Assembly: GCF_023920225.1 (NCBI RefSeq) | Contig: NZ_CP092588.1 | Span: 744,001 to 808,000, forward strand | Direction of reading: 5' to 3' | Length of the DNA stretch: 64,000 nucleotides | Source: Vibrio gazogenes | Lineage (GTDB): Bacteria > Pseudomonadota > Gammaproteobacteria > Enterobacterales > Vibrionaceae | Shown: positions 26,423-35,639 of the stretch, in pieces | Numbering within the stretch: the first letter of the stretch is position 1 | Layout: each line of letters opens with the position of its first letter | Made by a program: the position numbers and the translations under genes | The notes under the pieces: generated by a model | What the model was told of the DNA's origin: nothing | The model's input: the letters and a program-made list of their open reading frames with translations, nothing else | The model's database searches: none

Positions 26423-27898
26423 TTATTCCGCTAATTCCGGCCATAGCAATGCCAGATCAAGATGCGCTTCAATTGCATCAGCAACCCGGTTGAGGGCATC
26501 TTCTTTCCGTTGTTCGTGATCAAGTGTTTGGAGCTCTCCGCTACCGGCCCATTGACATAAACATTGCATCACTTCCGTCTGATCAAAAATACCATGTAGA
26601 TAAGTCCCAAGCACCTGATTCGCATCATCCACCAAACCATCTTCCCGACCGTCCTGTAGCTGAATCACGGGCCGATCACAATTGCCATTCCGCCGCTGTG
26701 AATGTCCGGCGTGAATTTCATATCCTCGTACCCGGACATGATTCCCCGCAAGATTGAGTGAGCCTTGCACGTTCGTCAGGTGTTTTTGCGCCACCAATTC
26801 AGTATCGATATCCAGTAACCCAAGCCCCTGACTCACACCCGGTTCCCCTTCAATTCCCAATGGATCACTCACCGTCCGACCAAGCATTTGGTATCCACCA
26901 CAAATTCCGATGACTTTACCGCCATAGCGCAGATGCTGCATGATATCTTTATTCCACCCTTGTGCTCTCAAAAATGCAAGATCAGCACGGGTTGATTTAC
27001 TGCCGGGAAGGATGATCAGATCCGCATGACGGAGTCTTTCTCCTTTCCTGACATAACGAAACGAAATTTCCGGGTGATGGCGCAAAGTATCAAAATCAGT
27101 ATGGTTACTGATACGAGAGAATACCGGCACCACCACTTTCAGCTTCTCATCGCCTTCACGGACTTCGGTGGCAACAATCGCATCTTCAGCCTCAATATCC
27201 AATCCATGTAAATAAGGCAGTACGCCAATCACTGGTTTCTGGGTTTTCTGCTCCAACCAGTCAAGTCCTGACTGAAGTAAACCAATATCGCCGCGAAACC
27301 GGTTGATGACAAAACCAACGACTCGCGCTCGCTCAGACTCAGAAAGCAATGCCAGTGTGCCATACAAATGCGCAAAAACACCGCCACGATCAATGTCTGC
27401 GACAATAATTACCGGTACGTCAGCCGCCTCAGCAAACCCCATATTGGCGATATCATTTTCTCGCAAATTAATTTCGGCAGGACTACCAGCCCCTTCAATC
27501 ATGATACTGTCGTATCTTTCACTCAGGTGTTGAAACGAATCCATCACCACATGCAGTGCGGTCTTCTTATAATCATGGTAACAATCCGCTGCCATATTGG
27601 TGACGGCTTTGCCTTGCAGAATAATCTGTGCTCCCGTATCGGAATTCGGTTTGAGCAATACCGGATTCATATGCACCGAAGGTTCAATCCCTGCCGCGAA
27701 AGCCTGAACCGCCTGAGCACGACCGATTTCTCCCCCATCAGATGTCACAGCACTATTCAATGCCATATTCTGGGGTTTAAAAGGTGAGACCCGAATCCCC
27801 CGACGATAAAGCACCCGACACAGCCCGGCAACGAGGACACTTTTCCCTGCATCAGAGGTGGTCCCCTGAACCATCAGGGCATTTAAGGAAGATTTCAT
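26423..27898 (-). CDS. cobQ: Cobyric acid synthase CobQ (CbiP)
   Basis: A 491-residue glutamine-dependent amidotransferase that amidates side chains b, d, e and g of adenosylcobyrinic acid a,c-diamide. The N-terminal synthetase domain carries the P-loop-like GTTSDAGKS and the typical PFKPQNMALNS segment. The C-terminal GATase domain has the nucleophile in GICGGYQMLG and the His in YLHGIFD. The start at 27898 follows GGAG; the extra 12 upstream residues are not needed. It is separated by about 9 kb from cbiB and cbiA, with luxPQ between. Confidence 0.95.
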   Translation of the reverse strand: MKSSLNALMVQGTTSDAGKSVLVAGLCRVLYRRGIRVSPFKPQNMALNSAVTSDGGEIGRAQAVQAFAAGIEPSVHMNPVLLKPNSDTGAQIILQGKAVTNMAADCYHDYKKTALHVVMDSFQHLSERYDSIMIEGAGSPAEINLRENDIANMGFAEAADVPVIIVADIDRGGVFAHLYGTLALLSESERARVVGFVINRFRGDIGLLQSGLDWLEQKTQKPVIGVLPYLHGLDIEAEDAIVATEVREGDEKLKVVVPVFSRISNHTDFDTLRHHPEISFRYVRKGERLRHADLIILPGSKSTRADLAFLRAQGWNKDIMQHLRYGGKVIGICGGYQMLGRTVSDPLGIEGEPGVSQGLGLLDIDTELVAQKHLTNVQGSLNLAGNHVRVRGYEIHAGHSQRRNGNCDRPVIQLQDGREDGLVDDANQVLGTYLHGIFDQTEVMQCLCQWAGSGELQTLDHEQRKEDALNRVADAIEAHLDLALLWPELAE

Positions 27899-28074
27899 AA
27901 TCGAGTCACTCCACCAGAAATAAGCAACTGCCACTATCAGAATTTTGGAATTTACTCAAAGAATCATAACCAGTTGATAGGTAACACTTGAATATCTGTC
28001 TTAATCGTTTAAATTAAAAATCAATATATTATACTTCTCTATATACAAAGGGAATGAAACCAATAGGACATTTT

Positions 28075-28602
28075 ATGCTAAGACAGGCTTTCAATCTAAC
28101 CATTACAGGCCTTGCTTTTATCCTTGCGCCGCTGGCAGCCCATGCTGCAAATTTCAATTACAACTATCTTGAAGTCCGAGTCGGTGGCGGGCCTGAATCT
28201 ATTGGTTCTGAATTCAGCATGAGTGTTGTGGACAACTTTCATGTGCTCGCTCATGCCGACACCCAAATGGATAACGATTGGGATCTTGCGGGAGGGATTG
28301 GCTTTAACGGGCCACTGACGCAGTTTGCTGATGCGTTCGGTGCCATCCTGTTACATCAAATCAAATACCCGGAAGATGAAGGTGGTAAGTCCGATACTCT
28401 GGGAGAAATTAATATCGGTGCTCGGTTATGGCTCGGTGATAAACTTGAAGTTTATGGCAAACTGGGTAAGCTTGATGAACATTCTGTCGTCAGCTTCGGT
28501 GCGCGTTTCCACTCAACTGATCAACTCTCGCTCAATATGGGGTTTGACAACAATGGACTTTGGGGGCCGAGAACTGTCCTTGGGGTTCGCTACGAATATT
28601 AA
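28075..28602 (+). CDS. YfaZ-family outer membrane beta-barrel protein
   Basis: A 175-residue secreted protein. The signal peptide (QAFNLTITGLAFILAPLAAHA) is cut before ANFNYNYLEV. The rest alternates polar and hydrophobic residues like a small beta-barrel, ends in YEY (an aromatic C terminus favoured by the BAM complex), and matches the YfaZ pattern (GGGPESIGSEFSMSV). The start at 28075 has AGGA six bases upstream; an ATG at 28054 directly abuts GGGA and is too close. Role unknown in the family. It converges with luxQ. Confidence 0.75.
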   Translation: MLRQAFNLTITGLAFILAPLAAHAANFNYNYLEVRVGGGPESIGSEFSMSVVDNFHVLAHADTQMDNDWDLAGGIGFNGPLTQFADAFGAILLHQIKYPEDEGGKSDTLGEINIGARLWLGDKLEVYGKLGKLDEHSVVSFGARFHSTDQLSLNMGFDNNGLWGPRTVLGVRYEY

Positions 28603-28616
28603 TTTAATCACCGTTG

Positions 28617-28642
28617 ACCGGTTTCTTACTCTGGAAACCGGT
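28617..28642. terminator. Hairpin between the YfaZ-like gene and luxQ
   Basis: Perfect 9-bp stem ACCGGTTTC / GAAACCGGT with 8-base loop between convergent genes; no T tract on the plus strand, so strength is unclear. Confidence 0.45.
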
Positions 28643-28693
28643 TAAGGAATCTCATCAACGATAACGATACATAAACCACAAATAACCCCGTAA

Positions 28694-31276
28694 TTAATGT
28701 GATTGAAGCACGCTCGACGTCAGTGGTACCCAGTGGCTATCTCTGAAATGAACCAGCGCTTTATATAAGTTCTCTTCCCGAATGGGTTTAACCAGAATGT
28801 ACTCGGCTCCTGCATGTAAGAAATCATTTTTCGTTTTTTCAGTATCATCCGCAGTACACGCATAAATGGGTGTATCGAGCTTGAGTTGATGTTTCACAAA
28901 ATCGGTGACTTCAACCCCATCCATCCCCGGCAACTGGTTATCCATCAAAATTAGATCAAAGCCCATTTTTTTAACTGTTTCAACGGCAGTCGTTCCATCT
29001 TCAACCCATGTCACCCGCAGACCAAAACGATCACAGAATGCCTTCGCGATATAGGCATTGGTCTTATTATCTTCGACTAATAGTACATGAGGAGATTGCT
29101 CGAATAACTGGCCGGACGGATCCAGCTCAATCGCTTCTTTCTCTTTCTTAGCATGGTATAGCTCAACTTCAATCGGGATCGTGAACTCGAAGCAGCTTCC
29201 TTTACCGACCTGTGATGAAACCGATACGTCTCCCCCCATGAGTTCCACTAAATTTTTCACAATCGATAGCCCTAAACCACTCCCACCAAATTCGCGATTC
29301 GATGTCGTACCACCTTGAATAAAGGGTTCAAAAATCAACGAAAGGTCATCATGTCCAATGCCAATACCGGTATCAGAGATGGAGACGTGAAACATTGCCC
29401 CGCCTTCTGAATGGTTTAAATTGAGCAGGACACAGATCTCACCTTCACGGGTAAATTTAATCGCGTTATTCAATAGATTAAAGATGATTTGATTCAAGCG
29501 GATTTGATCAACTACTACGACGGTATCTTCCTGAATATTGGTCATAACGTCGAGTTCAAGTTCCTTTTCCTGACATAACGGCTGATAGATCCGCTCGATG
29601 ACTCGAACCGTCTCGATCAAGTGGAAATGAACCGGATTCAGTTTGAACTTATTTTGCTCAATTTTGGAGAAATCAAGAATATCATTCAAAACCGCAAGCA
29701 GATGTTCGCTACACAAACAGAGTACGCCAACCTGTTCACGCTGCTTATCATCCGTCACACTTTCTTTCAATAGTTGTGACACGCCCAAAATCCCATTTAA
29801 GGGTGTTCTGACCTCATGACTCATCCGAGCCAGAAAATCGGCTCTGGCACCAGCAGCTCTCTCTGCTTCACTGCGCGCCAAATGGCTTTGCTTTTCAGCT
29901 TCAGCGATAGTCGTAACATCTTGCCCTTGAGTCAGAACCGACTCAACCCGGCCTTCGGTGACTATCGGCGAAATCGTCCAGCGGAATGTTTGATCTTCAA
30001 ACTCAGTCGCGACTTCGTTCAGCGTCTCACCACTGGACGCCTTCTTGATGCTCGGGATTAATCGTTCTTTCAGTTCATAGAACGTCGCAACCTGATTCTC
30101 TTTTGAAAACTGTTTCACCGCGGCTGGATTCATCCGGAGTAAACGGCCATCCGCGCCCCATAAAATGGTTGGTGCAATAGAGAAATTGAACAAATTCTCA
30201 AATTGCTTTTCTTGTTCAGATAAACGCTTAAAGGTATGTTCAAGTGCTCGCCCGAATAGGTCAAATTCCTCAATCTTTGAGCCATGAAAAACATGCTCGG
30301 TCCCACGATCCACAATTGAGCGACTAAACTGCACCAATTTTTCAATCTCAGCACGAATGCGCTTATGTAACCATCGCCACAAGATGAAAGAGAACAATGC
30401 TGTCGCCACGAGAATAAACACGACACCATAATAAAAGTTGCGCTTCAGTTTAACCACGTTCTGATTATCCTGAACTGCATACATTATCAGTTGTGTCGGA
30501 TTACCATCGACATTGAGCTCGGTCGTGTTGACCGTATAAGACTCAAGTCGATCAGAATGTTGGGGATGAGTAAGCACATCCTGCTCTGAGTATGACTCTT
30601 CTCCGTTGAGAGTCGTCGAAAGCACATTGGACCCGATCGCCAAAATCAAGTTCTGCGAATTGCTGCGGGAGCGAATTTGTTCGATAAGATTGTAATTATT
30701 ATTAATCACAAACATGACGTATAAGTAACCGTTCAGTTCACCAGAATTACTTACCAGCGGCGTTCTTCTTGCCAAAGCATAAACGGTTTCCAGCAAAGAC
30801 GGTATTTTCACCAACATCCATTCACTGTTCACTGCAATCCGGTGTGAAACAGATTCCAATTCATTCGACACTATGCCATAGAACTGGGCATTCCCATCAT
30901 CCCACAGCATATCATTCAACCCGGCAATAAAACGAACGTCCGGGGTATTATCCGGGTCAAGCTGGTCAACGGAACGAAAATATTGATCAATATATTGCGA
31001 TTTCCCAGAACTTACCGCATGTAATAAATCAGCATTTTTCGCACTACCATCTTGATGGATTTTGAGTAAAGAAAGACGGAAGTTAACCATACCCTGCACT
31101 AATCCCGAGGTCTGATTTGCCGTTCGCTGCACTTCCTGAGCGATCAACTGACTACTGATCTGATAGTTCTGAAACAGGACACTAAAGGTCAGAATGACAA
31201 TAATAATTGTAATCGCCCGAGTAAAATAGGTCGCTATCTTTTGTTTCTGCTGAATAGGGCTCGGCCTGACATTCAT
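28694..31276 (-). CDS. luxQ: Autoinducer-2 sensor kinase/phosphatase LuxQ
   Basis: An 860-residue hybrid histidine kinase. Two membrane spans (about 17-38 and 280-300) enclose the periplasmic LuxQ domain that docks LuxP. A PAS domain follows, then HisKA with the phospho-acceptor His487 (SHEVRTPLNG), the ATPase boxes NLLNNAIKF, DTGIGIG and GGSGLGLSI, and a receiver with the phospho-Asp779 (LILMDNQLPGMDG) and Lys in ILVKPI. At low AI-2 it sends phosphate to LuxU and LuxO; with AI-2-LuxP it becomes a phosphatase. It follows luxP by 75 bp on the same strand, as in other vibrios. luxU and luxO are not in this window. Confidence 0.95.
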   Translation of the reverse strand: MNVRPSPIQQKQKIATYFTRAITIIIVILTFSVLFQNYQISSQLIAQEVQRTANQTSGLVQGMVNFRLSLLKIHQDGSAKNADLLHAVSSGKSQYIDQYFRSVDQLDPDNTPDVRFIAGLNDMLWDDGNAQFYGIVSNELESVSHRIAVNSEWMLVKIPSLLETVYALARRTPLVSNSGELNGYLYVMFVINNNYNLIEQIRSRSNSQNLILAIGSNVLSTTLNGEESYSEQDVLTHPQHSDRLESYTVNTTELNVDGNPTQLIMYAVQDNQNVVKLKRNFYYGVVFILVATALFSFILWRWLHKRIRAEIEKLVQFSRSIVDRGTEHVFHGSKIEEFDLFGRALEHTFKRLSEQEKQFENLFNFSIAPTILWGADGRLLRMNPAAVKQFSKENQVATFYELKERLIPSIKKASSGETLNEVATEFEDQTFRWTISPIVTEGRVESVLTQGQDVTTIAEAEKQSHLARSEAERAAGARADFLARMSHEVRTPLNGILGVSQLLKESVTDDKQREQVGVLCLCSEHLLAVLNDILDFSKIEQNKFKLNPVHFHLIETVRVIERIYQPLCQEKELELDVMTNIQEDTVVVVDQIRLNQIIFNLLNNAIKFTREGEICVLLNLNHSEGGAMFHVSISDTGIGIGHDDLSLIFEPFIQGGTTSNREFGGSGLGLSIVKNLVELMGGDVSVSSQVGKGSCFEFTIPIEVELYHAKKEKEAIELDPSGQLFEQSPHVLLVEDNKTNAYIAKAFCDRFGLRVTWVEDGTTAVETVKKMGFDLILMDNQLPGMDGVEVTDFVKHQLKLDTPIYACTADDTEKTKNDFLHAGAEYILVKPIREENLYKALVHFRDSHWVPLTSSVLQSH

Positions 31277-31351
31277 AAAGCATGATCTCTTTCTTTATCT
31301 ATCATTTCCGATCAGATCAGTGTCGATCAGAATACCGGAATGCACGTTGTT

Positions 31352-32398
31352 TCAACGCTTCAACTCGCTCGGGTGTATCCGCACTGGAAACGACCTCAAA
31401 GTCCCCGGAATAAACCGTTGGTACTTTTTTCCCTTCAAGATCCCACTTAATGGCTTCGCCATGGCAACACCAGTATCATCGTTCATTCGCATCACCGTGA
31501 CATCCAAATCATGATGCTGTATAGCCTCCAACTCAGCAGAACCGCCACCCCAACCATTGATGAGCACATCTTCTCTGCCGAGTTCTTTCAAGGCTTTAAC
31601 TGCACCGAGGGCGACATCGGTTGAACAGGCATACAACAATTTAATCTCCGGGTGCTCTTTCAGATTCTCAAGTGTAATTTTATAAGCACTTTCCTGATTG
31701 GCCTGAGTATAAAACGATGATACGAGCGGGTATTCAGTCATCGCTTGAATAAAGGTATCCCCTCGGGCTTCACTCACATAACCTTGTGAAAAATACAGCA
31801 CGGAATAAGGTGAATGGGAGGGCAATGTTTTCTTAAAATAATCCACCAACATACCGGTTCCAATTTCATGGTCAAAGCCGATATACATCCAAGGTTGTTG
31901 ATGGGCCCAGTTTTTCACCGGTGTCGTTATATTCTGTAAGATCAGTTTGGTTTCTCGGCCTCTTAACACATGTTCAATAAATTTTCTGTGTCTGGTGGTA
32001 TCGAGCGTAAAAATCAAATAGTCGGATTTATTCTTTAATGCCTCCATCAAAGACAGACTTTGTTGACGAACATCCATATTCGGCCGCGTAAACACTTGAT
32101 GTATTTCATACTTGATATCCAGCTCATTCAAGCGTAATTCAAAGGCCCGAATGTTACGGCTCCAATAATCTGATACCTGTTGGCCGGGATAGATCACGGA
32201 TATTTTTACTGGGCGTGTCTGAGTCGCCTGTAATGGCTGTGGCTCAAGCCGGACCGAATTTGCCAAAGAGATCGTCAGTTGCTTTTGTTCAGGATTTAAA
32301 TCAAGAAATTCGTTGTAATGCCAATAGCCACTTAACGCATACGCTGCTGAATGATAAACAAGAAAGCAGGTGGTTAAAATAACGCCAAAAAGTCTCAT
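31352..32398 (-). CDS. luxP: Autoinducer-2 binding protein LuxP
   Basis: A 348-residue periplasmic protein of the ribose-binding fold that holds the borated form of AI-2 and modulates LuxQ. A signal peptide (LFGVILTTCFLVYHSAAYA) leads. Ligand residues known from V. harveyi LuxP appear in their contexts: Gln74/Ser76/Trp79 in GQQVSDYW, Asn in LQNITTPVKNW, Arg in SEARGDTF, Trp in INGWGGGS, Arg in VMRMNDDTG. All are kept, so AI-2 sensing should work. First gene of the luxPQ unit. Confidence 0.95.
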   Translation of the reverse strand: MRLFGVILTTCFLVYHSAAYALSGYWHYNEFLDLNPEQKQLTISLANSVRLEPQPLQATQTRPVKISVIYPGQQVSDYWSRNIRAFELRLNELDIKYEIHQVFTRPNMDVRQQSLSLMEALKNKSDYLIFTLDTTRHRKFIEHVLRGRETKLILQNITTPVKNWAHQQPWMYIGFDHEIGTGMLVDYFKKTLPSHSPYSVLYFSQGYVSEARGDTFIQAMTEYPLVSSFYTQANQESAYKITLENLKEHPEIKLLYACSTDVALGAVKALKELGREDVLINGWGGGSAELEAIQHHDLDVTVMRMNDDTGVAMAKPLSGILKGKKYQRFIPGTLRSFPVRIHPSELKR

Positions 32399-32443
32399 TA
32401 TCGTCTTCTCATTAATTGAATATGTTCAATAGAAACAAAAGAA

Positions 32444-32466
32444 AGAGCGCTCGTATGACGCGCTCT
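32444..32466 (-). terminator. Terminator after the TraF-like gene
   Basis: Leftward stem AGAGCGC / GCGCTCT with a 9-base loop followed by TTCTTTTG. It separates the TraF-like gene from luxPQ downstream. Confidence 0.65.
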
Positions 32467-32474
32467 GTGATGAA

Positions 32475-33620
32475 TCAAAAAGTAAAGGCGAGATTTGCCG
32501 AGCCACCCAACTGATGTTCTCCGGCATAACTGCCGGCAATATCAAGGCTCACCGCATCTCCGGGGCTGATTCCCAAACCGAAGGTAATGGCATCATCCAC
32601 TGTATTCTCTGTGTCAATTTCATATCCGGCCCTTAGCTGCCCCCAACCCCAGGCATTCCCTTCAATACCAAACCGGACAAACTGAGTGTCATCATTTTTA
32701 CCGGTGAATCGTTCTTGCTTGGTCATATCAACATCAACGGCTACACTCAAGAACTCTCCGACATAGCCAGCCGACACCGTCACTTGCGTGTCCAATTGAT
32801 AATGATTCTGACCATCAAAGGTCTCAATTGAATGATTGAACAAGTCTTTTACACTGATACCAACCCGGTAGACATCTTTGAGCCAAACTGCACCGATATC
32901 CAAGTTCAATGCATTTTTGTTGACTTCACTTTTATCGTAATCATCCCAATCAAAATCTTTCACTGATGCGATCTGTCTATATGTTCTCATCCACTGATAT
33001 TTAGGTGTAATGCCGAAAGAAAATTGCTGCTGTAAAAATTCATACTTCTTTGCAAAAGCCACACCGAGTTCGGTATATCCAAAAGCCAATAAATCAACAC
33101 TGGATGCTTCATAACGACTCTGGACAGCCGCGGCAGAGTTACCCGTATTTGCCGCAATCTTCGGCTCGGCAAACAATTCAACATACCCTCGGGCATAAAC
33201 ATTCATAGCAAGCGTTTGATGAGGAATAGCCATGGCAACACCGATACCACCTGATACACTTAATGGGGCATTATCAGAAAGCTCATCCAAATAACGATTC
33301 ATTTGGGCAATAGTTGCAGAATCAACACTACCACCGCTAGCTTCATACCGATCGATTTCATCTTGCAAATCATCGACAATTGAGATGGTATCATCTTCGT
33401 CTCGGACATTCAGGTTTACGGAAGGGAGCAATAATCCGAAATCATCATGATCACGGTACACTGCAGTTAACGCAGGGTTATAAAAAGGTGCTAACAGAAA
33501 ATCCGCGGTCGTCACACCGGTATTCCCCATACCATTACCTCTCGCATCTGCAACCCATGATGCAGCTTCAACCGGAGCCACAAAAGAGCATACCACTACC
33601 ATCAATCGATAATGCTTCAT
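32475..33620 (-). CDS. TraF_2-like outer membrane beta-barrel protein
   Basis: A 381-residue secreted protein annotated in many vibrios as conjugal transfer protein TraF (TraF_2 family), although no conjugation genes are near. A signal peptide (MKHYRLMVVVCSFVAPVEA) precedes ASWVADARGNGMGNTGVTTAD, a FadL-like N-terminal hatch pattern (GxGMGxTG, YNPAL). The rest is strand-rich and ends in ANLAFTF, with the terminal Phe of a BAM substrate. A long-chain lipid or hydrophobic-compound uptake role is an inference from the FadL-like start. Confidence 0.75.
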   Translation of the reverse strand: MKHYRLMVVVCSFVAPVEAASWVADARGNGMGNTGVTTADFLLAPFYNPALTAVYRDHDDFGLLLPSVNLNVRDEDDTISIVDDLQDEIDRYEASGGSVDSATIAQMNRYLDELSDNAPLSVSGGIGVAMAIPHQTLAMNVYARGYVELFAEPKIAANTGNSAAAVQSRYEASSVDLLAFGYTELGVAFAKKYEFLQQQFSFGITPKYQWMRTYRQIASVKDFDWDDYDKSEVNKNALNLDIGAVWLKDVYRVGISVKDLFNHSIETFDGQNHYQLDTQVTVSAGYVGEFLSVAVDVDMTKQERFTGKNDDTQFVRFGIEGNAWGWGQLRAGYEIDTENTVDDAITFGLGISPGDAVSLDIAGSYAGEHQLGGSANLAFTF

Positions 33621-33686
33621 GAATACCCACCTTATCTCATAAGTGATCGATCTAAGATTAGTACAAAATGAACGCTCTACAGATAG

Positions 33687-33989
33687 TTATGCATCTTTAT
33701 GATCAAAAATTTGCGACGGTAATAAATTTTTGAGCACTATTTTTTCTTTGTGGGTTTTGGAAAAACGTTTGACCTTCGCTTCCATGCGCAACGCGTCACG
33801 ATGTGTGCCGACCGGATGGCTCCAGACCAGCGTCAGAGGAGATTTGCCCCGTAATGCCTTTGCTCCCCGACCACACTGGTGCTGCTGAAAGCGTCGTGTA
33901 ATATCGGTTGTTATACCGCAGTAAAGCGCATTTTGGGGCGTTCTAATCAAATAGATCCACCACTCAGAGGTCTGTTCGTCAGTCATCAA
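33687..33989 (-). CDS. yhbQ: GIY-YIG nuclease superfamily protein YhbQ-like
   Basis: A 100-residue single-domain protein of the UPF0213/YhbQ family. The GIY-YIG core is visible as WWIYLIRTPQNALYCGITTDITRRFQQH, followed by KSPLTLVWSHPVGTHRDALRMEAKVKRFSKTHKEKIV with the catalytic Glu in the ALRMEAKVKR helix. Members have been linked to DNA repair and to cleaving of damaged or structured DNA, but the exact job here is unknown. It starts 3 bp after the yceH stop, so the two are cotranscribed. Confidence 0.88.
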   Translation of the reverse strand: MMTDEQTSEWWIYLIRTPQNALYCGITTDITRRFQQHQCGRGAKALRGKSPLTLVWSHPVGTHRDALRMEAKVKRFSKTHKEKIVLKNLLPSQIFDHKDA

Positions 33990-33992
33990 ATC

Positions 33993-34646
33993 TTATTCAT
34001 GAGAAGAAAGGAGCTCATCGACTTGTGCGCGTAACCACTGAACTTCCTGCTTTAATGTCTCAACTTCTTGTTCGAGGGCATCAAATCGTTCTGATTGTCC
34101 CGAAGCTTCCACTGCCGATTCTGCTGCAATATCTTCACTGGCATCATAAGGTGTAAATGTCTGACGATAGCGAATTTCTCTTTTGCCCGGCTCCCGCGCT
34201 AACCGAGCCACTAATTCTCTTTCAATCAGCGTTTCCAGAACCTGTTCCGTTATCTTCATGTCCGGCAAAACACAGAGACGATTGGTTCGGGTTCGTAATT
34301 CTCCCGGGGTTTGCGGGCCACGTAGCAACAAGCAGCAAATGATTCCCAGCTCTTGCTCTGTCAGTTGCAAATCTCCGAACTCCGTATTGCAAAAGCGATG
34401 TTGGTATTTGCTGGTCCGGCTGTTAAAGCCGCTTTCATCACTGACCAACCGACGAGAGATTAAACCTTCTACGGTTTCAAGCACTTGAGATTCAGATAAA
34501 TTCATCACCGGCTCTCGGTTGCTCTTCTGATTGCAGGCGGTAACCAAACTATTGAGGCTCAGTGGATAGTAATCCGGTGTGGTAATCGATTTTTCAATTA
34601 AACTGCCGATAATTCGTGCTTCATGCGTACTAAGTTCATACTTCAT
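33993..34646 (-). CDS. yceH: YceH family (DUF480) winged-helix protein
   Basis: A 217-residue protein of the UPF0502/DUF480 family. Two winged-helix domains (STHEARIIGSLIEKSITTPDYYPLSLNSLVTACNQKSNREP and the LLLRGPQTPGELRTRTNRLC region) are followed by a C-terminal coiled coil (ALEQEVETLKQEVQWLRAQVDELL). The start at 34646 fits the usual MKYELSTHEAR; the more upstream ATG at 34661 overlaps the AAGGA ribosome-binding site. Function unresolved; a nucleic-acid binding role is likely from the fold. Operon with yhbQ. Confidence 0.88.
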   Translation of the reverse strand: MKYELSTHEARIIGSLIEKSITTPDYYPLSLNSLVTACNQKSNREPVMNLSESQVLETVEGLISRRLVSDESGFNSRTSKYQHRFCNTEFGDLQLTEQELGIICCLLLRGPQTPGELRTRTNRLCVLPDMKITEQVLETLIERELVARLAREPGKREIRYRQTFTPYDASEDIAAESAVEASGQSERFDALEQEVETLKQEVQWLRAQVDELLSSHE

Positions 34647-34688
34647 CATGATTTCCTTCATGCTCTATAACACAATATTTAACATCAT

Positions 34689-34886
34689 TTAATGTTCGAC
34701 AACAAAACTACATTTAACAATACGACCATGCTCATCCAGCATGAAAATGTGCGAACGATGTAATTCGATGTCCGTGAAACTACACGATTTTCTTGCTGTG
34801 ATATAGCCAGTTCTGAGTTTATCCTGACATGGGTTTTCGAACGGTTCCTCAAAAATAGGAACAATAATCTCTGATGATAATGACAT
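34689..34886 (-). CDS. Possible small hypothetical protein
   Basis: A 65-codon frame 40 bp upstream of yceH with an acidic start and balanced composition (MSLSSEIIVPIFEEPFENP, two Cys, ending SFVVEH). The ribosome-binding site is weak (AGAAG). It does not match a family I know. A longer overlapping frame occupies the same DNA, so the coding status is uncertain. Confidence 0.4.
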   Translation of the reverse strand: MSLSSEIIVPIFEEPFENPCQDKLRTGYITARKSCSFTDIELHRSHIFMLDEHGRIVKCSFVVEH

Positions 34887-35109
34887 GACTTCTGATGAGT
34901 GATAATAGGAGTGTCATTATCATATAGTGACTGACTCAGAAAATAAATCATGTTCAAACGAGGAATCACATTTCCAGCCGACTCACATGCTAATCGCTAG
35001 AAAATTCAGCAGACAAAGCTGCTTTTGATTGATCTCAGGGCTGTTCCCAAGGCGATGGATATGATTTAATTCTGATAGACCATTTAATAAGACAATAGGA
35101 AAGGAACCG

Positions 35110-35427
35110 ATGAGCAGCGTATTTGAAATTGTCTCGCTAGCACGCCGTAAAAACAAACTAAAACGGGAGTTGATCGATAACGAGAAAAAAGTTCGGGATA
35201 ACCGTAAACGTGTTGACCTGCTTGAGAACCTGCTAGATTACATCAAACCTGAAATGACACACGATGAGTTTATTGCCATCGTGAAAAACATGAAAGCAGA
35301 CTATGAAGATCGGGTTGATGATCACATCATCAAGAGTGCGGAAATCTCCAAAGAGCGCCGAGAAATGAGTCGTCGCATTAAAGAGTTAACCGAACAAGAT
35401 AAACTCCAGACGCAGGGTAAAAAGTAA
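35110..35427 (+). CDS. Small coiled-coil hypothetical protein
   Basis: A 105-residue, highly charged, almost entirely helical protein (RRKNKLKRELIDNEKKVRDNRKRVDLLENLLDYIKPEMTHDEF, then KSAEISKERREMSRRIKELTEQD). Heptad spacing of Leu/Ile points to a coiled coil with a short break at the Pro near residue 55. No signal peptide or catalytic motif. AGGAAAGGAACCG is a strong ribosome-binding region and the gene has its own terminator, so it is expressed alone. Family not recognised. Confidence 0.75.
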   Translation: MSSVFEIVSLARRKNKLKRELIDNEKKVRDNRKRVDLLENLLDYIKPEMTHDEFIAIVKNMKADYEDRVDDHIIKSAEISKERREMSRRIKELTEQDKLQTQGKK

Positions 35428-35455
35428 TCCCCGCAGTATTGTCATGGATTCAGAT

Positions 35456-35482
35456 AAAACCCACAGCCATGTGGGTTTTTTT
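35456..35482 (+). terminator. Terminator after the coiled-coil gene
   Basis: Stem AAAACCCACA GCCA TGTGGGTTTT with extra T's, about 30 bp after the stop. Confidence 0.85.
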
Positions 35483-35639
35483 ACGCAGCCATATTGTTCT
35501 TTGCAACATAGCAACACTCGCCGGTCATCTTGGAAAACACCGTCCTTTCGTCATAATCCCCTAATATTTTTATGTTTTTATTGATCTGATTTCAGGCTAG
35601 ACTCAACAGAAGCCCTCATACCAATAAAAGGAAAACATC

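Noticed and set aside
32475..33620. Conjugation region suggested by a TraF-type name
   Set aside because: No other tra genes, relaxase or origin of transfer nearby; the protein has a FadL-like barrel pattern and the name is historical.
34685..34969. 94-codon leftward frame overlapping the smaller 34689-34886 frame
   Set aside because: Basic and aromatic-rich composition; the smaller frame on the same DNA is the likelier candidate, and that is itself uncertain.
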